Shown piece by piece: positions 12,454 through 23,450 of a stretch of DNA of 64,000 nucleotides (positions are counted from its first letter, which is position 1; each line of letters begins with the position of its first letter). The translations under genes and the position numbers were made by a program. The DNA is taken from NCBI GenBank assembly GCA_012184525.1, contig WOFQ01000009.1:496001-560000 (forward strand), read 5' to 3'. The notes below the pieces were generated by a model. That model saw only the letters and a program-made list of their open reading frames with translations. It had not been told where the DNA came from and did not search any database. The DNA comes from Xenoacremonium recifei (lineage: Eukaryota; Ascomycota; Sordariomycetes; Hypocreales; Nectriaceae).

Positions 12454-14785
12454 GTGGTGATGGTGGTGATGATGGTGACAAGACTAAGGGGCAGCAATCG
12501 ACTGAGGGACAGCAATCTACCGAGCAGGCTACAACGACTGCTCCCGAAAGCACCACTGCCTTCTCTACAACCGAGTTCACCTCGACTACCGAAATCTCTA
12601 CGTCGACGGTAGCTTGCACAACAACCGAGGGCAGTGGTCTTCGCCGACGACAAGATGACGGCGAGGGTGGCTCTTGCGAGCTCGCTACGTCCTACGTCGT
12701 CTATCCCACGGACGGCGGGGACTCAGGCATCGTTGCAGCCGCCTATGCCAGCATCCTTACTTTTGTGAGCGCTGATGCTGTTGAGGCGACTACTGCGACG
12801 AACTGGGGCACTTTGTTCTGGACTGTGACGATGACAGAGTCTCAGGCCAAGGAGCTTATTGAGGACAGCAACGTGAGTCGACACCGGTGCGAGTTCCTGG
12901 TAACATTTACACGCCTAACACATCTTAGATTGCCACTGTCTACGCCCCGTGCAGCGGCAGTAGCTGCTACGATCCTGATACCGACCTTGTTCAGCAGCCG
13001 AACGCGGCTGATGACATTACGCTGATCAGCCAATTCCCAGGTCAGCCACTCTCTTGGTACCGCAGCAACTACGTCTACGACAGTTCCGCCGGCGGCGGTA
13101 TCGATGTGTACATTGTCGACACAGGAGCCAATCTTAACAATGTAGAATTCACCGGAGGGAGCAACATTGCGGCCAGGGCACGATGGATTCAGGCCCAACC
13201 TGACATTGATTCGGCAGAGAATGACAACGGCGGCAAGAAAGGACATGGAACGTGCATGCTCAGTCGCATGGGCGGCCATCTCTTTGGTGTTGCGAAGAAT
13301 GCCAATCCCGTCATTGTTCGGCTGCCTGCGCGCCCTGGAAAAGTCAATAAGGTCGAGGACTATCTTGCAGGTGTTCAGAAGGTTGTCGACGATGTCACAA
13401 GCGATAGGCAGGCCGTCATCTCCATGTCTTGGTTCTACCCGCGCCGCACGGCTGGCGACGTCTTTACCATCGAGGATGTGAATGGTAATGATGGCTCGGA
13501 TGGACCGAGGGAGGCGCTCAGGGGTATGCTGCGCTACCTTGTCTCCAGGGGTGTAACTCCGGTGACAGGTACCGGCAACAACGGAGCTGTAAGTCAACTT
13601 CAGATATCTTTCATACTCCGACACATAAGCTGATAACTGTAGACTTCCATTGATGGATTCCCAGCTGACTTTGGCGACCCCAACTCCGGTCTCAACTACA
13701 TTCCTGAACTCATCGTTGTCGGAGCCGTCGACCCAACCGGTGAGAATGTTTGGGTAGGAACAAATACGGACACCACGAAGAGCCTGCCGCAGATTTATGC
13801 TCCGGGTGTTGATATCATGTGTGCCGACTTCGACCCAAGCTTTGGCGTTTACCGCACGACTGCGGGCACATCTCCTGGTATGACTCCGCTCCTATCATCA
13901 CTCACCCATACACTTTCTAACTTTGCATAGCTACCGCCGCTGTTGCAGGTCTGGCTGCGTATTTCCTCGCGCTGGGCCAACAAGGTCCCCTGCCGGAGAT
14001 CGATGTCAGCACTCCTGCCTTGCTGAAGCAGTACATGCTCGAGCTCTCTTGGGCGCGCGCGGGAACTGCGAACACTTTCTTCAATGGTGTACGGCCTTCT
14101 GAAGCGGGCAGTAACTCACCTGTGAGTAAATGATTCTGGTTCAAACATCTTATATATGTCTAATGTCTTCTGAATAGTCCTGCCCGCTTGTCCGGCGTGA
14201 CGTCTCTGAGTCGGACCTCCCCTTGGAGCCGGATTGCACCCAGGTCTCATCCATCTTCTCGTCGACGCAAGTGTCTTCGGAGATCCCGACGACACTGCTC
14301 ACGGTTACGACTAGCAATGCGATTTCTTCCAATGAAGTCACTACGCAACCGTCACCGTCGACGTCTCCCATCACGATATCGCCAACGACGTCTCCTCTGA
14401 CAACCCCGTTGACGACATCTCCGCTCACGACGCCCTTGACGACGTCCCCTCTCACAGTATCCCCTGTGACAAACACCCCTGGAAATTCGACGTCTTCACC
14501 CGGCATCGTCGTCAGCCCTTCAACAAATACACCGGCTGTATCGACGTCCGCGCCGCCGGCTGCCACGCCTTCACTGACATATGTCTGCACTCCTCTGTAA
14601 GTATCGAGGCCCATTATGTGTATCACAAGACTGACTTATTTCGTAGTCCTGATTCTGAGCCGATGGACCAGTGTGATTGCTCGCCGCAGAACTGCGACAT
14701 TGGCACAGACTGTTTCGACCAGGTGCTCGTCATGGGCCAGGATGGTTGCGACGATCAATGCAACGGGTGTATCGTTCCTCAGTAG
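11064..14785 (+). CDS. Secreted mucin-like subtilisin (S8) protease with poly-glycine tract
   Basis: Six exons (11064-12872, 12929-13588, 13643-13877, 13931-14121, 14178-14596, 14647-14785) encode 1150 aa. Order: signal peptide (MIVRSALTAFLLASSGVQA) and a KR site; a Thr/Ser-rich mucin-like region with APTSIDV-type repeats (about 30-400); 52 consecutive Gly (414-465); an RRR site (527-529); an I9-like propeptide (YVVYPTDGG to LIEDSNIATVYAPC); the S8 domain with Asp667 (VDTGA), His709 (GHGTCM), oxyanion Asn near 820 (TGTGNNGA) and Ser900 (AGTSPATA); a second Thr/Ser/Pro linker; and a short Cys-rich tail. All catalytic residues are present, so activity is plausible. All introns are 50-56 nt with canonical ends. 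Substrate is unknown; secretion and heavy O-glycosylation are inferred. Confidence 0.88.
12303..12458 (+). repeat. In-frame GGN trinucleotide tract (52 Gly codons)
   Basis: 156 bp of GGA/GGC/GGT/GGG codons in mixed order, all coding glycine. It is followed by an Asp/Gly patch. The mixture of synonymous codons, in blocks of GGA and then GGC, suggests repeat expansion by slippage plus later substitution. Confidence 0.97.
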
Positions 14786-14930
14786 AGAAGGAATAAATGC
14801 GGCGGCGACTGATTAGGTCTTGTCGCCGAGGTGTATAGATTATGTTTTGATAGAAGATAACCAGGACACTCCTTTAACTCCTTTTAACCGTAGGGTGACC
14901 TCCGTAACCGCCTTTAATTCTTAGCCTCTT

Positions 14931-15550
14931 TCATTGACGTGGTAAAACGCCCTCCCCTTGAAGCACACCCCTCTGCTTCAACACCCGCTTCACCAACTCC
15001 TCCACCGTATCCTTCACGCCGTCTCCCCAAAGCGCACTCGTCACGCAAAACGCCGCGCCATACTCCTCCGCCAACTTCCTCCCACCCTCCATAGCCTCCT
15101 CCCAGCGCTCCCCCGCCGCATCGGCCTTCCCCGCGACGACCGCCACCGGCCGGCCCTCCAGCAACTTCGCGCCGTCGACATCCTTACTCAGCCGCGCTAG
15201 ATCCTCGAGTCCGGCCTGGTGGCTGGCATCGTACATGAGGATGACGGCGTCGGCGGCAGTGGCGATGCGCGCGGCCTCGGAGGGGGATGAGAGGAAGGGG
15301 GTGGGCACGCGCTCGAGCGTGATGCCGATGGTCTTGGAGGCGATGTTTGCGACGCGGCGCTCAGAGGAGATTTCTGTGAGCGGGTCGTACAGGTCGCTGA
15401 AGAAGTCGGTGCAGTACTGCGGTTTGTTAGTTGTGGTGTGGAGGATTTGAGGGAGAGACGCACGCGGCGGATGAAGTTCTTTTTGCCTACGGCTGGGGCG
15501 CCGAGGACGATGATGGTGATGAGTTCATCGGCTCTTTTAGTGGTGACCAT
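14931..15550 (-). CDS. Degenerate Ras-like small GTPase
   Basis: Two exons (15550-15464 and 15416-14931) around a 47-nt intron (donor GTGCGT, branch CTAAC) encode 190 aa. The fold order of Ras is visible: a P-loop VLGAPAVGKKN (residues 15-25), an effector-like LYDPLTEI (about 38-45), a hydrophobic strand AVILMYDASH, AGKAD in place of NKxD, and TSALWGDGV in place of the ETSAK box. However, the P-loop Ser/Thr that binds Mg is replaced (GKKN), and the switch II DxxGQ motif is absent, so GTP hydrolysis is doubtful. There is no C-terminal CaaX cysteine. Function unknown; a pseudo-GTPase is the likeliest reading. Confidence 0.72.
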
Positions 15551-18190
15551 GATATCCTGAGTGGTATGTCTTCTCGTAGGTGAGATCAATTGATTGGGTG
15601 TAGGTGTGTCGTTGATTGAGTCGCGAGTTTGGTATGAGGTTGAAGTTAAGTCAGATTTGTAGGATGACGACGAAATCTCACTTCTTATGAGGCCTCGTGA
15701 CCCTGGATATACGTAAATAAAGAGACTGTGTAAGTCCGTCCGTCGGGGCTTCCCGAAGCGGGTGAGTGGCCTGTAAATAGCCTTTCTCGGCTTTTAGTCA
15801 GCCTCTCATGGCGTGTCAGATCATGGGACCATGGAATCATGAGAACTGTCAGGAGGCATGAGAAGCATATGGCTCACTGTCACATCCTCATACCAAGAAC
15901 GAAGATGAGCAAAATGATCTTGCAATCACTGAAATCGAATTGAATCTTCTTTGAATGCCTGCGCGCTCATCGCGAACCTACCTCAGCCTTAGTAGCGGGT
16001 ACATCGACGAAGTACAATTTCTATCCATCTCACCGTGCACCAGCTTAAATACCCTATTCTATATAACCAGGTACCGCCCAATTATACGGCTAAAAATATA
16101 TAAAAAACCAGTTCCCCTAGCCGCCGCTTTCGGTGTCATTATAATTTTCTAAGGATTCTACGCCTCCATCGAATTTATGGATTTCAGGGGTTTTCTGTAT
16201 CTCTTGTTGCTGAAGCCCGCGATCGGTGCTATCTCAGTGAGGCGGGAGAAGCTCAAGATTTGAAAGCCTGTCTTTAAGAAACTAGTGTAAAGAACATACT
16301 GCTTGTGGACGTTTCGGGATCCGAAAATGAAAATTCGAAAAGAATGTACTTCTTGAGCTGCCATATCTGTACCCTATCTATTTACCGAGTCACTTCTACG
16401 TACCACTTGAGTGAGCTTGGAGGATGAAAGTATTTATATCGTTCACACTTGGCCTTCCTCTGTATGATTGTGCACTCTGTTGTCTGGAATGCTTGATTTT
16501 GTGGGAAGAGAAATCCTTGATCCTGAGCTAACGCCCAACTGCTTCTTAACCCGCGATACCAGGATCCAGCCATAATCCCGAGACTAACAACTAACAGTCG
16601 TCTCACGAACGACCAACCAACAACCGACCCTATAATATCATTGGCGAGCTGCGCCTCCAGTTAAGCGCTTGTTGGACTCCAATGCCTGTCTACCTTAAAT
16701 CCAATTTCAAGAATCCACGCATTATCCCGCGCGGCAAAGAAAACCGTAGGCTTCAACACTTCGCCATGTAGAGCTGTCACACTTGAATGAAATTGGGCTC
16801 AAAATCAATTTCCGGAGATGGCTGTCGTCATTCTTGGTGTCGTCACCTCGCGCTTAGGAACAAATCCGACATCGATAACAAGCTTTGGATTATGCTTGGA
16901 TACAATGGATAGAGAATCATCATTGGTCGCATTTTGACGTCTTGAGTTCGTTGTTTTTACCATCAAAAAGGCCAGCGAGGTTCAAAAGACAGATGGATCG
17001 GAAGAGAGGCCAGATGACTGGCGGGGTAATGAAATCGAGAAATTGCGACAACTAATAGCTATAAGGGAAGGGTTATTTGGGTAATCTGTAATTTGGGGCT
17101 CGAGTCAGATCAGTCTGTGAAGAGCATAATGTAGGGTAAGACTTGAGGTTTGGCAGGTAAGAGTCAAAGTTGGCATTTAAACATACAACATTTCAACATG
17201 AAGAATACGAAATGAAACTCAAATACTTCAAAAAGAACTCTCGTTCGTCCAAGGCTTATTCCTACAAAAATCCAGAGAGAGCTATGATAAGCGATACTAT
17301 GCTGCAAAGGAGCCTGACAGTTGGTAGTCGTAATCACTCTATCTAGAGAGGGCCTCTACCATGACTCGACAGCAAAGATAACCATGTTATCTGATGGCAG
17401 GGGTGCCGATATCAAGAATGATACCTCCCGTTATCAGACGAGGGTATCAATCGCAGCTCCTACATGGAGAGATAGCACCCCCCAGTCCGGCGATAAGATT
17501 TAGCTGAGAAGTCTCCGAGGATAGTCTACGAGTTGCAAAGTCAACTTGTAGTTGAGTCGGAATGCCAGTCCTAGGATCTAACCCTTGAATCACTCTAGGT
17601 AGCGTCCCTATTTAGAAATAATGAAATTGATATGAGACGAAGTGATGCTCAATGAAGCCTTCCTAAAGCTGGGACGAAAGTTCTACCATTCGAACTCTCA
17701 TAAGGTCGAAAAGAGCTGCAATGAATTGAAGAAATGGAGTAAACAACGGATTTTTGTATCTAGTATAATTACAGCGTATGCAAACAATCTAGGGCGAATG
17801 ATTTAGTTTGATGAAAAATAACTCCTAACCTGTACCATAACCATTTTCTCTAATGATAGACTCGACCTCTAGGGTTATCGACCTTACAGTGGCTAAAGGG
17901 AGGGGTGTTGTTTCCACATGAAATCTGTTAAGCTCTCGATGCGATTGAAATAAATCTGAAACAACGAAATATTCCCCGTCTGCATTTCTCTTGTTTGAGG
18001 GCGTCCCAGAACTTTATTTCCAGTCGTCGCATTATGAGGTGAGGGTACTAGCAATAAAATTTCCTGTTTAATATGTTTCAGAAAGTCGACGATGTTTGAA
18101 TCGTTCTGCATGAAGAAACAGATTTTGAGATGCATCCGCCTTTTCCCGACTTGTGATGTTCTGGTATGCCTTAACAGCGACCTGGCTATG
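15551..18190. other. 2.6-kb AT-rich gene-empty region
   Basis: No frame longer than about 75 codons has coding character before the MFS gene. From about 15.95 kb the sequence becomes visibly rich in A+T and TpA steps compared with neighbouring GC-rich spacers. This could be a decayed mobile element or RIP-affected DNA, but no terminal repeats or transposase remnants were recognised. Confidence 0.5.
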
Positions 18191-19896
18191 TTACTGTTCC
18201 TGGCTCTGCAGAAAATAAACAATGCAACAGACACCGCACGTCGTAGCCACAATGAAAAGACTGCTAATAGTGCTAATCCAGCCAAGTCCGATGGACTCGA
18301 TGCCCGGGAGGCAGACAGCTGTTCCCACCGCGGCAAGAGAGTACCGGATGAACAGACTGCTAGCTAGCGAACAGTGAGCCGCTATCCAGAGTAGTCAATG
18401 AAGAGGTGAAGCTGAATGTTCATACCCATTACTTCAGGCCCTATGCCGGGGACTGCTTCGAGACAGTACGTGTTCAGACTTGGGAGACATATCATCTGTG
18501 CCACACCTTGCACAAACATGCAGATGACCGGGACTGGAACGCCGCCCTTTTCTTTTTCTATTGTCCATCCGTAGATAAGAATGCTGCTCGGGATTACAAT
18601 GCCCATGGCTACAAATGAGCTGCGGAGACGATCCTCGGGCACCCGCTTGCCTCGTCGCTTGATCCAATGCTTTACTGTACGGTCAGCCCATGGGCCACCC
18701 ATGAACGTACCACAAATGTATCCAGCACCAGGAGCAAGATAGAAGAGACTAGATTGGAGTGGCGAGGTGAGATGGAACCGAGGGTTGATTACGTATCGTA
18801 TGGGGGTGAGCAAAGTCTGCATGTTCCAAATGAGGGAAGCGGTCCCCAAACCCTTGACACATCATCTTGAATCAGAGATTTTCTTATCATATTAAAAGCA
18901 GAGATGAATACAAACGATACGTACCGCTAAGAAGATTTTGGGGACACGGAGGAGTGCAATCACGCGCAAGGGGTTGACCCATCGAACAATCTGGGCTCCC
19001 TGTGCAAGATACGACAACCCCTTCACTTCGTCTACCCGCTTCCGGTGGCCCGTTTCAGGGAGAGTAGTAACCACAAGTAGAGCGGCAAGCCCGCCGAGAG
19101 CCGATTGGAACCAGAAGAGAGCCCGCCAGTCCTCATAGGTGACGATAACGCCGGCGAGGAACGGCCCAATGGAAGGGCCCAGAAGCGTGAAACTGAGAAA
19201 CCAGCTCAAGGCTGTTCCCCTTTCTGTCGGTTTGTAAATATCTCCGACGCAACTTGAACCAACAACTTGAAATGCGGTTCCCATTATAGCACAAAGAACG
19301 CGGAAAATAAAGAATGCTACCAAATTAGGGGATAGAGCACCTCCTACCGAGAAGGCAAAGAACATGATCGACGAAACCAGTCCCACCTATTTGAAGCATA
19401 TTAGCATCCCAAATACTCTCTGAAGCATTTGGATGTTTAAATTATTGAAAGTATTTCCGATTTGTGCTCAGTTGTGAAGACGATACCGGCATGTCAATAC
19501 ATAACTTACCCATCTTCGCCCGTAAATTTGACTTAACGGCCCCCAAAAGAGAGTGCTTAGCCCCATGAACAATAAATACAGCGCGTTACTGATATTAATG
19601 ATGTTTCCGGTCGTATGGAACGCTGAAGCTACCTCGGGCATAGCCGGTAGAATCAGTTGAGATGCAAGATTTGAGTTGAAGCCCCCCAGTGAAACGACTG
19701 CGACGATACACCATTTTCTCCGCGTGCTAAACCGGTAATAGAACTCGTCGTCATCACTGAGATCAGAAGAGCTCTGAGCAAATACTTCCAAATTCGTGGC
19801 ATCTTTGGAATCTGGGTTCGGTGACGGGATTACAACTGCTTCACAATCCACTGAGGGCGCAGGTGACACAATCTGGCTTTGTGCTAGGACTGTCAT
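18191..19896 (-). CDS. MFS transporter, DHA1 drug:H+ antiporter type
   Basis: Four exons (19896-19510, 19386-18925, 18852-18426, 18363-18191) with introns of 123, 72 and 62 nt give 482 aa. After an acidic cytosolic N-terminus (DLSDDDEF), about 12 hydrophobic helices follow. Motif A appears as GPLSQIYGRRW between helices 2 and 3 and motif C as LLGPSIGPFLAGVIV in helix 5, which points to the DHA1 exporters (Qdr/Dtr1/Aqr1 relatives). The last splice uses an acceptor ending CGCTAG to give EVMASSLFIRYSLAAVG, as conserved in this family. Substrate unknown. It lies on the same strand just downstream of the NCS1 permease and may belong with it and the dioxygenase. Confidence 0.87.
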
Positions 19897-20534
19897 GATA
19901 GGCGGATCAATTTGAGAGATTCTGGCAATGAAAAATAATATCCCGTATTGTTTTGAGGAAATGGTGTCATCGAAGTGGTTGAACTCGTCGGTTGAAGTTC
20001 GCGGGCGGATGCTTTCAGCGGATAAATCACTATTCTGTGGGAGGATCACCTCTTATATAGAAAATTACTCGGCAGGAATTCAACACTTTAGGCCGTGAAA
20101 ATCCTTCAGCTATTCAGGAACAGTGGAAATCGTGGAGCTCTGCTTATCGTGCCTAGTTTGACTCCTCGGTATATTTGTTTCTCTTACCAACTATCACGAT
20201 GAGAGAGAAGGGTGTAGATGTGGCCAATACGCCTACCCCTCTCAAAATTAATGTACGATGAGGCTCTCTGTCAACGAACGCGAAAAAAGTACCAAGAATG
20301 TCAAAACGAATAGTTCAAAAGCATGAGAGTTCATATAGGATGCTTCAAAGCCCATGTGAGAAGGTGCGTAACCCTAACTTATTTATCCCAGCATCAAGCC
20401 TACTAGATGCCACCATAAATATAATTGAATGTGTCACTACGGCGACCCAAATAGACTACGGTAATAACTGAGTAATTGAACGGATAAGGATGCGAGCATA
20501 GAGAGGCGGTTGTGCTATTAGACAGTCGGACGTC
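19897..20534. other. Promoter region of the DHA1 transporter
   Basis: This 638-bp spacer separates the 3' end of the NCS1 gene from the MFS start. It holds a TATA element at 20052-20059 (minus strand) and otherwise nothing recognised. Confidence 0.5.
20052..20059 (-). promoter_or_regulatory. TATA box of the DHA1 transporter gene
   Basis: TATATAAG on the minus strand, about 155 nt upstream of the ATG at 19896. Confidence 0.5.
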
Positions 20535-22706
20535 CTAAGCTTCAACACCCTTGTCCTTTGCCGTCTCACTAGGTAGCTGCTGAACTCCAGTAGCTGTTTC
20601 TTGGCCGATCGCCTCTTCACCCTCCAGAAGCGCAACTCGCCCACTTTCCTCCCAAGCCATACCTTGCTCCTGGATCAGCTTCTGGTTATGGGTTGGCCAG
20701 AATTTGCAGATGGCTATATAGACAACAAATGAGACACAAAAGGAGAGCAGCCAGCCTAGGTAGAAGAGATCCTTCCCGGCTTGGCCAACACCGCTTGCTC
20801 CTAGGGATGCTGCAAACCCTGGGAATGGGAGTGCGATGCCTACGAGGTAGGCGATCGAGGCCTGAACGTTCCAACCTTTGTGGTAACGGTAGTGCTGGTT
20901 TGTGGCTTTGGGGTCAAAAAGCCAAGTTACCCAAACATTACCCTTGGTAAGGAAGAAGTCTGGATTATTTTAGTAAGATTCCAATTTTATCAGATTGGGT
21001 CGGACAGATGCAACTTACACTCGGCAATCATAATAGCCACCACACTGGCCATGAATAGTCCGTAGCCGGACAGGAATGAAGTAAAAGTCTGAGCAGAAGA
21101 AAGAATCTTCCATGGCACAATTGCCCATGAAAGGAATTCGACGATGAAGAAACCACGCTTCATATCGATATAGCGTGGCCACAGCAGGGCAACATCAGCT
21201 CCAAAAGAGATCATATTGGCAGCGATATTTGTACCGAGAATTCCGATTGTCCAGGTGAATGCGGCTAGAAAGATGGCAAATCGGGCGCCGGAGTTGTTGT
21301 GATGGTCTTGGATCGCATCAAGAAGATCCCACGGGTTCCTGGAGCGTGTTAGCGATTGCAGCGGCAGATAGACAAGTTGAGTCTGACCAGAGCTCGAGAC
21401 CCCATTTCCCATTGATAGCGGCTGTAGCTAGGATGCCCAAGGTCGCGGATAAGGTCACGGAAATAGGCTTCACCAGCTATTATGAGGGTGATTAGTATCG
21501 AGATTGCCAATGACCTTGTCGTCAGCTTACAAGGGCTGTAGTAGTAGCAGCAGAGTGCGTGCTGCTCCATCTTGCGATATCTGGCTGGTTAGTGATCAGG
21601 GTTGCTGAATTACTGATTGTGAGATTCCATTAGCCAATGCCTAGGCCATTGAGGATGCAATACGTACCCCATGCCACTATTGATCGCATGCATGATAAAC
21701 CATCCCATTCCACCCGTAACGCTTGTCTGGGGAAGCTGGCTATTCACCTTTCCTTTAGTCTCGATCATACAGTAAATGAAAACTCCAAATACTGCAGGGA
21801 CCATAATAAAGCCCTTGAACCAAAAGAACTTCTTAAGCTGGTATGGCCGGAAGAAACAAAAGCCAAGGTGAATCAGCCAGAAGAGAAAGAAGGCCAACAT
21901 CTTGCTTGTGGTAATCCCAGCAGAGGCAGGCAAGTGGTTGGGGATGTTCTTATAGCTGTCGCCAAAGATGGCCCGAAGCATATTGGCAACGTGGCTTGCG
22001 CCAGAGTACACTGCTCCAGTATTAGCTGACATGCCCTCTAGATATCGGGATCTGCAACTTACACTGCACACCATACCAGACAGCAGCTAGGATAGCTCTG
22101 CTTCCTACATAGTAATAGCTTCCATACATCCCGAAGACAGCCCGGCAAATAGCTGGGTATCCCAGATGATAGACCACGGCAGCCCGGGAGTTGAAGACCA
22201 TAGCAACAGCCGAGATAAGCTGAGAGACAAAGATGACTACAATGGCTTGCCACCAGTTAAGTCCAATTCCGATCATTGTCTGAATTGTACATCAGTCAGG
22301 AGTTTGACATCGCCCGGATGAGAATAGCGTACCGAGCCCAGGCTCCAGTTGCCGAAGGACAATCCGAAGTAAAACAGGCAGTACGTCTTGAAGTCCCATG
22401 CTAGAGGAAACAGTCAGATTACTGCAAGATATCAAGTCGGATCGAATGGCACAAACTTCTCTTCTCTATTGGTGTCGGTTCCAGATCTGTGGTGAAGACA
22501 ACTGTCAGCAAATCCGTTGGCCGGCAACAGGCTACATGTCACCTACCTTCGTTCATCCAGAGAGGATCCGCGTTCTCATACGCAACCGGGCTCTCTTGGA
22601 GAGTGTCCTGAACCTGGGCAGCCTTCTTGAAATTCTCCCAGCTGGAGAATGCATTGGCAATAGACGCTTTTGCCTGAGCGGTCTTCTCCCGGCTGAAGAC
22701 GGCCAT
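20535..22706 (-). CDS. NCS1 family permease (nucleobase/allantoin/vitamin type)
   Basis: Nine exons reconstructed by phase: 22706-22547, 22486-22457, 22400-22333, 22279-22063, 22010-21668, 21612-21531, 21476-21388, 21338-21019, 20959-20535, giving 577 aa with no internal stop. Introns are 49-60 nt; exon 2 is only 30 nt. The joins restore family blocks: NADPLWMNE, then PIEKRTWDFKTYCLFYFGLS, IGIGLNWWQAIVV, SGASHVANMLRAIFG, ATLITNQPDIARW, NGKWGLELWNPWDLLDAI and TNIAANMISFGADVALLWP. These are hallmarks of the fungal Fur-type NCS1 proton symporters for uracil, allantoin, uric acid or related compounds. About 12 helices are expected; plasma membrane. The exact substrate cannot be read. It shares a GATA-rich promoter with the dioxygenase. 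Confidence 0.9.
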
Positions 22707-22926
22707 TTTGGATATGGAAACTCTGACAGCGATTTTCTCTTCTTCTGTGAAACGGAAACGAAGAAATCAAACAGAGAAAATTTCTCCAAAGCGTTCACTA
22801 GACACAACTCCTGGGTATGGAGCGATTTTGTAAGCGAGGATAGACTTGACTATCTCGAATCCTATCAGACAGTCCCCCGACCCCCGGGCGTCGTTAGAGA
22901 AGGATCTCTGGGGAAAAACGTTTCCA

Positions 22927-23362
22927 AGATAACTACACGATCCCAAAGATAAGGAGGTGAAGGAATATAGATAAGTTGGCTACCCACAGATAAGTCCATG
23001 ATACAGAATGAAGCCGGATGAACACCGTTGATGACGGTGAGAGACACCACCCACTGCATACTGCCATTCTCCATATGTCTCCCAACAATAAATAGAACTC
23101 ATTTCAGGGTTTGATACAAATTGTAAAGAGTGAAATGAATTCACAGGACGGACAAGAGCAAGCTCGACCGATCTGGGGAAGGCAGATCAGCAAGGAGCTA
23201 GTAGGACGACTGAGTCGCCGAAATAGGCTAATTTCCACGCAAATGCTTCCTTTATCTCCGCCAAGAATGGAGGAAGCGAGGTGCGCCCTCTTCCTATCAC
23301 TTTGTTGATGATAAGACTATCATCTCTGTCGGCTTCTGATTCTGCTTATCAGGATATGATAG
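22927..23362. promoter_or_regulatory. Cluster of GATA-factor (AreA/NIT2-type) sites
   Basis: HGATAR matches at 22927 (AGATAA), 22947, 22969 and 22988 (three AGATAAG copies spaced 22 and 19 bp), 23309 (TGATAAG), 23317 (CTATCA, minus), 23345 (CTTATCA, minus) and 23357 (TGATAG). That is eight within about 440 bp. Closely spaced GATA pairs are what fungal nitrogen regulators of the AreA/NIT2 class bind; their use here is inferred. Confidence 0.6.
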
Positions 23363-23444
23363 GCCTTGGCCCGATTAGAATAAGGTGCGAGCTCTTTTCT
23401 CTCTCAAACATAGACTATTGACAGTTGGGAATACAACCAGCTTC

Positions 23445-23450
23445 TATAAG
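23445..23450 (+). promoter_or_regulatory. TATA-like element of the PhyH gene
   Basis: TATAAG in CTTCTATAAGATC, about 155 bp upstream of the ATG at 23605. Confidence 0.4.

Noticed and set aside
12250..12653. Antisense and alternate frames through the Gly tract (poly-Pro, poly-Glu/Ala/Val, poly-Ser/Ala)
   Set aside because: They are automatic shadows of the GGN repeat; only the Gly frame continues into the catalytic domain.
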